NCBI RefSeq assembly: GCF_024679095.1
Contig: NC_066518.1
Span: forward strand, 520,178-584,177
DNA length: 64,000 bases
Reading direction: 5' to 3'
DNA from: Eriocheir sinensis
Lineage: Eukaryota; Arthropoda; Malacostraca; Decapoda; Varunidae
The position numbers were made by a program, and so were the translations under genes. The notes below the pieces were generated by a model. It made no database searches and was not told where the DNA came from. It worked only from the letters and a program-made list of their open reading frames with translations. Of the stretch, positions 54,172-64,000 are shown piece by piece (position 1 is the stretch's first letter; the number at the start of each line of letters is the position of its first letter).

Positions 54172-54498
54172 TCACTCAACTGCTAATACAACACTAAAAC
54201 TCTCCTGGAGCATAGTTGTCATCAGTTGCTTCCCTCTTGCGCTTCTTCGGTGTGGAGATTTGTGCTTTATCTGCATAGCTTTGTCACCTATAACATCTCT
54301 TATAAGTGACATTCTCTTCTCTAGAGTACTTGTATCTCCTTCAAGGACTTCAACTGAAGTGCTTGGCAGGAGAATATCATCAGAGGTACTCACATTAGCA
54401 GAGCTTGATGTAGAGGGCTGATCTTCAAGGTGTTTTCTCTCAACCCACTCCTTATGAGACTTCTGAAGCCTCACCAGACTTTTCTTTCTCCTTCCCAT
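54172..54498 (-). CDS. Unrecognised short frame, possibly transposon-derived
   Basis: The minus-strand frame from about 54498 reads MGRRKKSLVRLQKSHKEWVE, then a Ser-rich segment and ALEKR-like text. It ends MLQESFSVVLAVE. A basic N-terminus with an acidic/Ser linker is common in transposon-encoded proteins, but no family is recognised and no splice structure is seen. Confidence 0.25.
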   Translation of the reverse strand: MGRRKKSLVRLQKSHKEWVERKHLEDQPSTSSSANVSTSDDILLPSTSVEVLEGDTSTLEKRMSLIRDVIGDKAMQIKHKSPHRRSARGKQLMTTMLQESFSVVLAVE

Positions 54499-54892
54499 CC
54501 TCGAAAATATAGGTAGAGAGCAGAAAAACACAGTAAATGTCCTTCACAAGCTTGTAAACAAACTCCTTATCAGCTTCTGTGGCTTCCCCTTCCTCTTCAC
54601 AGGTCACAATCCCGTTCTCTCAAAGGGATAGCTTTGAGAAAACGTATGTAAAGGAGGTGAGACTAAAATAAACTATTTTTTTTGCGTAATTTTCGAGAAA
54701 AATTACTGTATTCACGATTTTTAAAGGTATTTGACAGATCTGACAGCTGGGCAGCCTTTTAAACTGACAGTTGGGACCTTTAAACTGTCACGCGGCCTTT
54801 AAACATTGCTGGGAATTAAAGGCCGGTCATATTAGCCTCCAATAAGCGAATAAAAATTTTTTTAATTTTTTTTTAATTATTCGGGTAGAAAC

Positions 54893-55050
54893 CCCCCTTA
54901 AAGGTAAAGTTGATACCATACACTTAAGCTGCGCCTGGTCTCGGTGCTCAATATCTGTCACACTGGCCCTTGTGCCTGTGACGGAAAGTAACCCATTACC
55001 CCTGGACACAAGGCTGGTGGGACACCCAGGTGCTCCTCATAAATTATGTT
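54893..55050 (-). mobile_element. SINE-like dispersed repeat, family B copy 4
   Basis: The complement matches the 3' part of the 22.0 kb copy: AGGGGTAATGGGTTACTTTC, CACAAGGGCCAGTGTGACAG, CACCGAGACCAGGCGCAGCT and CAACTTTACC. Confidence 0.6.
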
Positions 55051-55977
55051 CACTCAGCATAAGTAAGAACTGAACTGCTCAGTAAGGCGAGTATACTCAT
55101 AAGTACAAAAGTACGAAAGAGAGGAGGCGATGGAGGAAGGAAGAAAGGAGGAGGAGGAGGAGGAGGAGGAGAGGGAAAAACCAGATTCGTGAGGTAACTA
55201 ACAGAGGGAGACTTAAGTAAAGCATAATGTGAACTGCCGTGACCACCGCGACTACTACCCGTGTGTGTGTGCGTGTGTGTGTGTGCGCGCGCGCCCCCAT
55301 GAAGAAGAGACAGAGCTGCAGCCCTTCCTCGAGTCGGTGCGCTGCTGCCTCCATGTTAACAGTGTGCTCTCGCGTGTGTCCTCCTCCAGCCTTCCACGCA
55401 TCGTCCTCACTCCCTATACTTCCGTTATCAGCGCCATGGAAGGAGCAAAGCGAGGCCTCCTCTTCCTGCACCGGGTCTGCTCAGCCTCCCTCACACGGCA
55501 AGACAGACTTGACATTCTTTTTGTGAGTTAGTGATACTGGTGGCGGTGGTGGTGATGGTGGTGATGGTGGTGACTGTGTGTCTCATCGTCAGTAATGTAT
55601 TGCGTAATAAGTCGTACTGGCAATAGATGAAGTTGGTTGCATTTTTTCTGGGCTGTGAGACATCACAACTTGAATAAAAACAACAACTACAGAATGTATG
55701 ACGGCAGATACATAGTACGTGTGTTGTACTGACATTGTTCTCTTTAAACCATGACTAGACTGTGCTGATATTGTGCATATAATGTGGCGGTTCCATTATA
55801 CGATAAATATTTGTATTATTTATTGCATTTTTCACAAATGTTAGAGTGACACTTTTCACTGCGTTCAAATTTTTTTTATAGTATACTCGACTGATTTTTT
55901 TGATAATCTATACCAGATAATTATATTTTCCATGTGAGCTATTGCTCAGCATTATATGTTGCTTTTCCCCCTAACAG

Positions 55978-61614
<5,637 letters not shown>

Positions 61615-61894
61615 ACAGTTTAATCATGGCACTTACCTGCGCTTCGGCCGCGCGCGCACACACACACACAAAAGAGTCAGTGTCATAACCCTATCCTACC
61701 CTCAAATTCTTCAAACATAATAATGGTCACAAGAAACATAAGACGGTGCGCTTTCAGCACTTTCAAGGCCAAGTGGTGTAATCATTCTGTCGTCACTTTA
61801 AAGTGTAGAAGCTCGGTCGGCGATTGGTTGTTTTGGTTGATAGAACAGCAGCAGCCCGCATGACGGAGTAAAGTTTAAAAGGACAACGAATATT

Positions 61895-61899
<5 letters not shown>

Positions 61900-61938
<39 letters not shown>
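61900..61938. repeat. (CA)n microsatellite
   Basis: About 19 CA units. Confidence 0.95.
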
Positions 61939-61942
<4 letters not shown>

Positions 61943-62339
61943 CTCGTCGATATACCGACTTGATCGGCGTCAGCCGATAGTTGGTCAGTCTGCACCTTCT
62001 TTATGTGCCGTCACCCAACAAAGGCCCATCCATGGTCCCTCCGCGGAAGGAAAAAAATTCTAAACAACAACAACAATAGTAACAAAACACCCCCCAATTA
62101 CCCCCCCCCCCACACACACACACACTGCAGCAATCGTAATGAAAATAACATTGACAGGTCGATTAAACTCATTGTCTACAGTAGAAAACTCACGTAATTT
62201 TGACTCCTCTGAGTCGGCCGTCAAACATGAATCAATTTACGCTGGGCTACTTCCTCCGGTCGTGCGGGAAGGAAGGTGGACAATCGGAATGAGGGTGTGT
62301 GGGCGGGACGGCGTGGGGTGTGAGGCGGCGGAATCTTAA

Positions 62340-63020
62340 AGATTATTCTTGCTTCGTTTTATAAATTTCTTGGGTTCGCGGCGAATTCTGTCCAACTTTA
62401 GTTTGTCAGCCTCACTCTGGGTTGATATAAATTTACTGCATACGCGTTAGTAAGAGATAAGCTATTTTTAATTTCGTTATTCCACCATTTGGGATCCTTC
62501 TTAATAGTTGAACATCTGTTACGATAGGGTACGCATATGCTTATGGTGTTGTTCAATATTGTGGTGAAGGCCTCTCACGATCTATCGATATCTGTTTCCG
62601 TCAAAATTACAGTCCATTCAGATTTATTTAAAACTGATCGGAGTATTACGAAATTCGCTGTCTCATAATCGGGAACCTTTTCTTTACTAGCAGTCAATTT
62701 AGTTTCTTTCATCTTGATGCTGAATGTGATTATTCGGTGATCGCTAGAACTAAATGTTGGACCAACATTTAGTTCGTTAACTAGATCAGCTGTCGTTGAA
62801 AAGATAAGCTCAAGTATGTTATTTTCCCGAGTCAGTTCTTGAACGTGTTGATGTAAATCACTTTCTAATAACTTTGAATACAGGTCGAGCCTTGTATGAA
62901 AGTTCAACGGTTCGCCCCATCTTTTCACTGAGTTAAAGTACCCAACAATTATTGCCTCGCAACCTGAGTGACCTCCCATAAACTGCCCACCTGCACTACC
63001 ACCGTCAACTGTCACCTGAA
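62340..63020 (-). mobile_element. Non-LTR retrotransposon endonuclease region, degenerate
   Basis: The minus strand encodes the C-terminal half of an APE-type endonuclease: GHSGCEAIIVGYFNSVKRW (for the usual GDFN), LTRENNILELIFSTTADLVN, and GPTFSSSDHRIITFSIKM with the SDH catalytic motif. The post-endonuclease segment DPKWWNNEIKNSLSLTNAY follows, ending in stops. It is not contiguous with the reverse-transcriptase fragment at 63.4 kb, so it is a separate copy. Confidence 0.8.
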
Positions 63021-63283
63021 TCCTGCCTGAACCCAGCGTCTGACCTGAGGATTTACACGTGACCTGACCACACCGTCATCTGAAGAGACCGCACCTTCCC
63101 CTTCCCCCTCTCGGCACCACCGCACTGCACTCCACCCACCCCCCTACCTCCCCCACCCTAACCTTCCCACACATATCAGACCCCAAATCTCCATTAGCGA
63201 AATTAAAATGTGTCTATAATATGTAAATTTTCAGCCTGACGGCTGATATAACTAAATAAAACGATTATTATCATTTTTATTAT

Positions 63284-63289
<6 letters not shown>

Positions 63290-63329
<40 letters not shown>

Positions 63330-63353
63330 TTGGTCATGAATACTTGCAGAGCA

Positions 63354-63414
<61 letters not shown>
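63290..63414. repeat. (CA)n, (CG)n and (GA)n microsatellites
   Basis: CA (63290-63327), then about 28 bp, CG (63356-63368), GA (63369-63414). The GA tract abuts the 3' end of the LINE that follows. Confidence 0.9.
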
Positions 63415-63419
<5 letters not shown>

Positions 63420-64000
63420 CATAGAAAATCAGACCACACAGACCCCATGGTCCAGACTTGGTGGTCTGTCCTTAAACCTAAGTGATTTTACATTAATCAG
63501 AAGACTCCAAAACGTTGCATTTCTACTCTAGTTGATATTAAGTTGAAGGAAGTGACGGTCGAGCTTATTTTTGAAGGAGTCAATCGTGTTACACTGGACC
63601 ACTGACGGTGGGAGCTTATTCCATTCTCGCACAACAACGTTGGTGAAGAAAAATTTGGTGCAGTCTGAATTTACTTGTCTACATCTGAGTTTTACGCCAT
63701 TGTTCCTCGTGCGCAAAGTGTCATCGATCATAAACAATGTTGATCTGTCTACATTCGTGAAACCATTAAGTATTTTAAAACATTCGATCAGTTTTCCTCG
63801 GAGGCGACGTTTCTCAAGAGAGAACATGTTAAGGGTAGAAAGCCTTTCTTCGTAGGATTTGTTGCGCAAGGAAGGGATAATTTTCGTTGCCCGACGCTGA
63901 ACACGTTCTAATTTAGCAATATCCTTTGCATGGTGGGGAGACCAAAACTGTACCGCATATTCCAAGTGGGGTCTGACTAAACTGTTGTAGAGCGGGAGTA
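63415..64000 (-). mobile_element. Non-LTR retrotransposon reverse-transcriptase C-terminus (runs off the window)
   Basis: The minus strand encodes MEYAVQFWSPHHAKDIAKLE, VQRRATKIIPSLRNKSYEER and so on to FKNKLDRHFLQLNIN and stop, then a 3' UTR ending in (CT)n on its own strand. It is close to the 51.2-51.9 kb copy at protein and DNA level, so the family was active fairly recently. The 5' part lies beyond the window. Confidence 0.88.

Noticed and set aside
55229..55531. 100-codon frame as the missing first exon of the ATRAP-like gene
   Set aside because: It ends in its own stop, has no hydrophobic start of the expected type and no donor that would give phase 0 into the exon at 55978.

Overview
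This is nuclear DNA from an animal, most likely a decapod crustacean. The evidence is spliced genes with GT-AG introns, very long and dense dinucleotide microsatellites (CT, AT, AC), arthropod-type TTAGG repeats, tRNA-derived SINEs ending in (CA)n, non-LTR retrotransposon fragments, and an arthropod-type dicistronic stoned locus. No prokaryotic features are present.

Layout. (1) 0.8-5 kb: a large exon (872-4579, 1,235 codons) for a disordered Ser/Pro-rich protein with WxxF motifs. It can be spliced at 4572 to an exon at 4783-4975 that carries an NPF motif. (2) 5-31 kb: mostly non-coding, probably intronic. It holds microsatellites, SINEs, a foldback element, an hAT MITE, a mariner relic, two minisatellites (51 bp and 20 bp units), an interstitial telomeric repeat, a GC-rich block at 13.1-14.5 kb with one or two candidate coding exons, and a possible small membrane-protein gene on the minus strand (24092-24619). 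(3) 31.4-47.6 kb: the stoned locus. One exon of about 6 kb carries all of stoned A (1,242 aa) and, 15 nt after its stop, the start of stoned B. Stoned B then runs through about ten more exons to its mu-homology domain and a poly(A) signal at 47.6 kb. (4) 48-55 kb: retroelement and microsatellite DNA with a lone minus-strand carboxylesterase signal-peptide exon. (5) 55.9-61.6 kb: most of an angiotensin-II type-1 receptor-associated protein (ATRAP/AGTRAP)-like membrane protein. (6) 61.6-64 kb: LINE fragments.

The strongest unusual signal is in stoned A. Its 1,242 codons contain no internal methionine. The plus strand has only ten ATGs in about 3.7 kb, all in one shifted frame, and none at all over the last 1.94 kb before the stoned B start. 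CAT, the same trinucleotide on the other strand, is common there. This fits selection for scanning ribosomes to reach the second cistron. The upstream disordered protein has endocytic-type motifs (WxxF, NPF, DPW). If its candidate exons join the stoned exon directly, it would stop 10 nt past the stoned A AUG, giving a possible third cistron. That part is inference.
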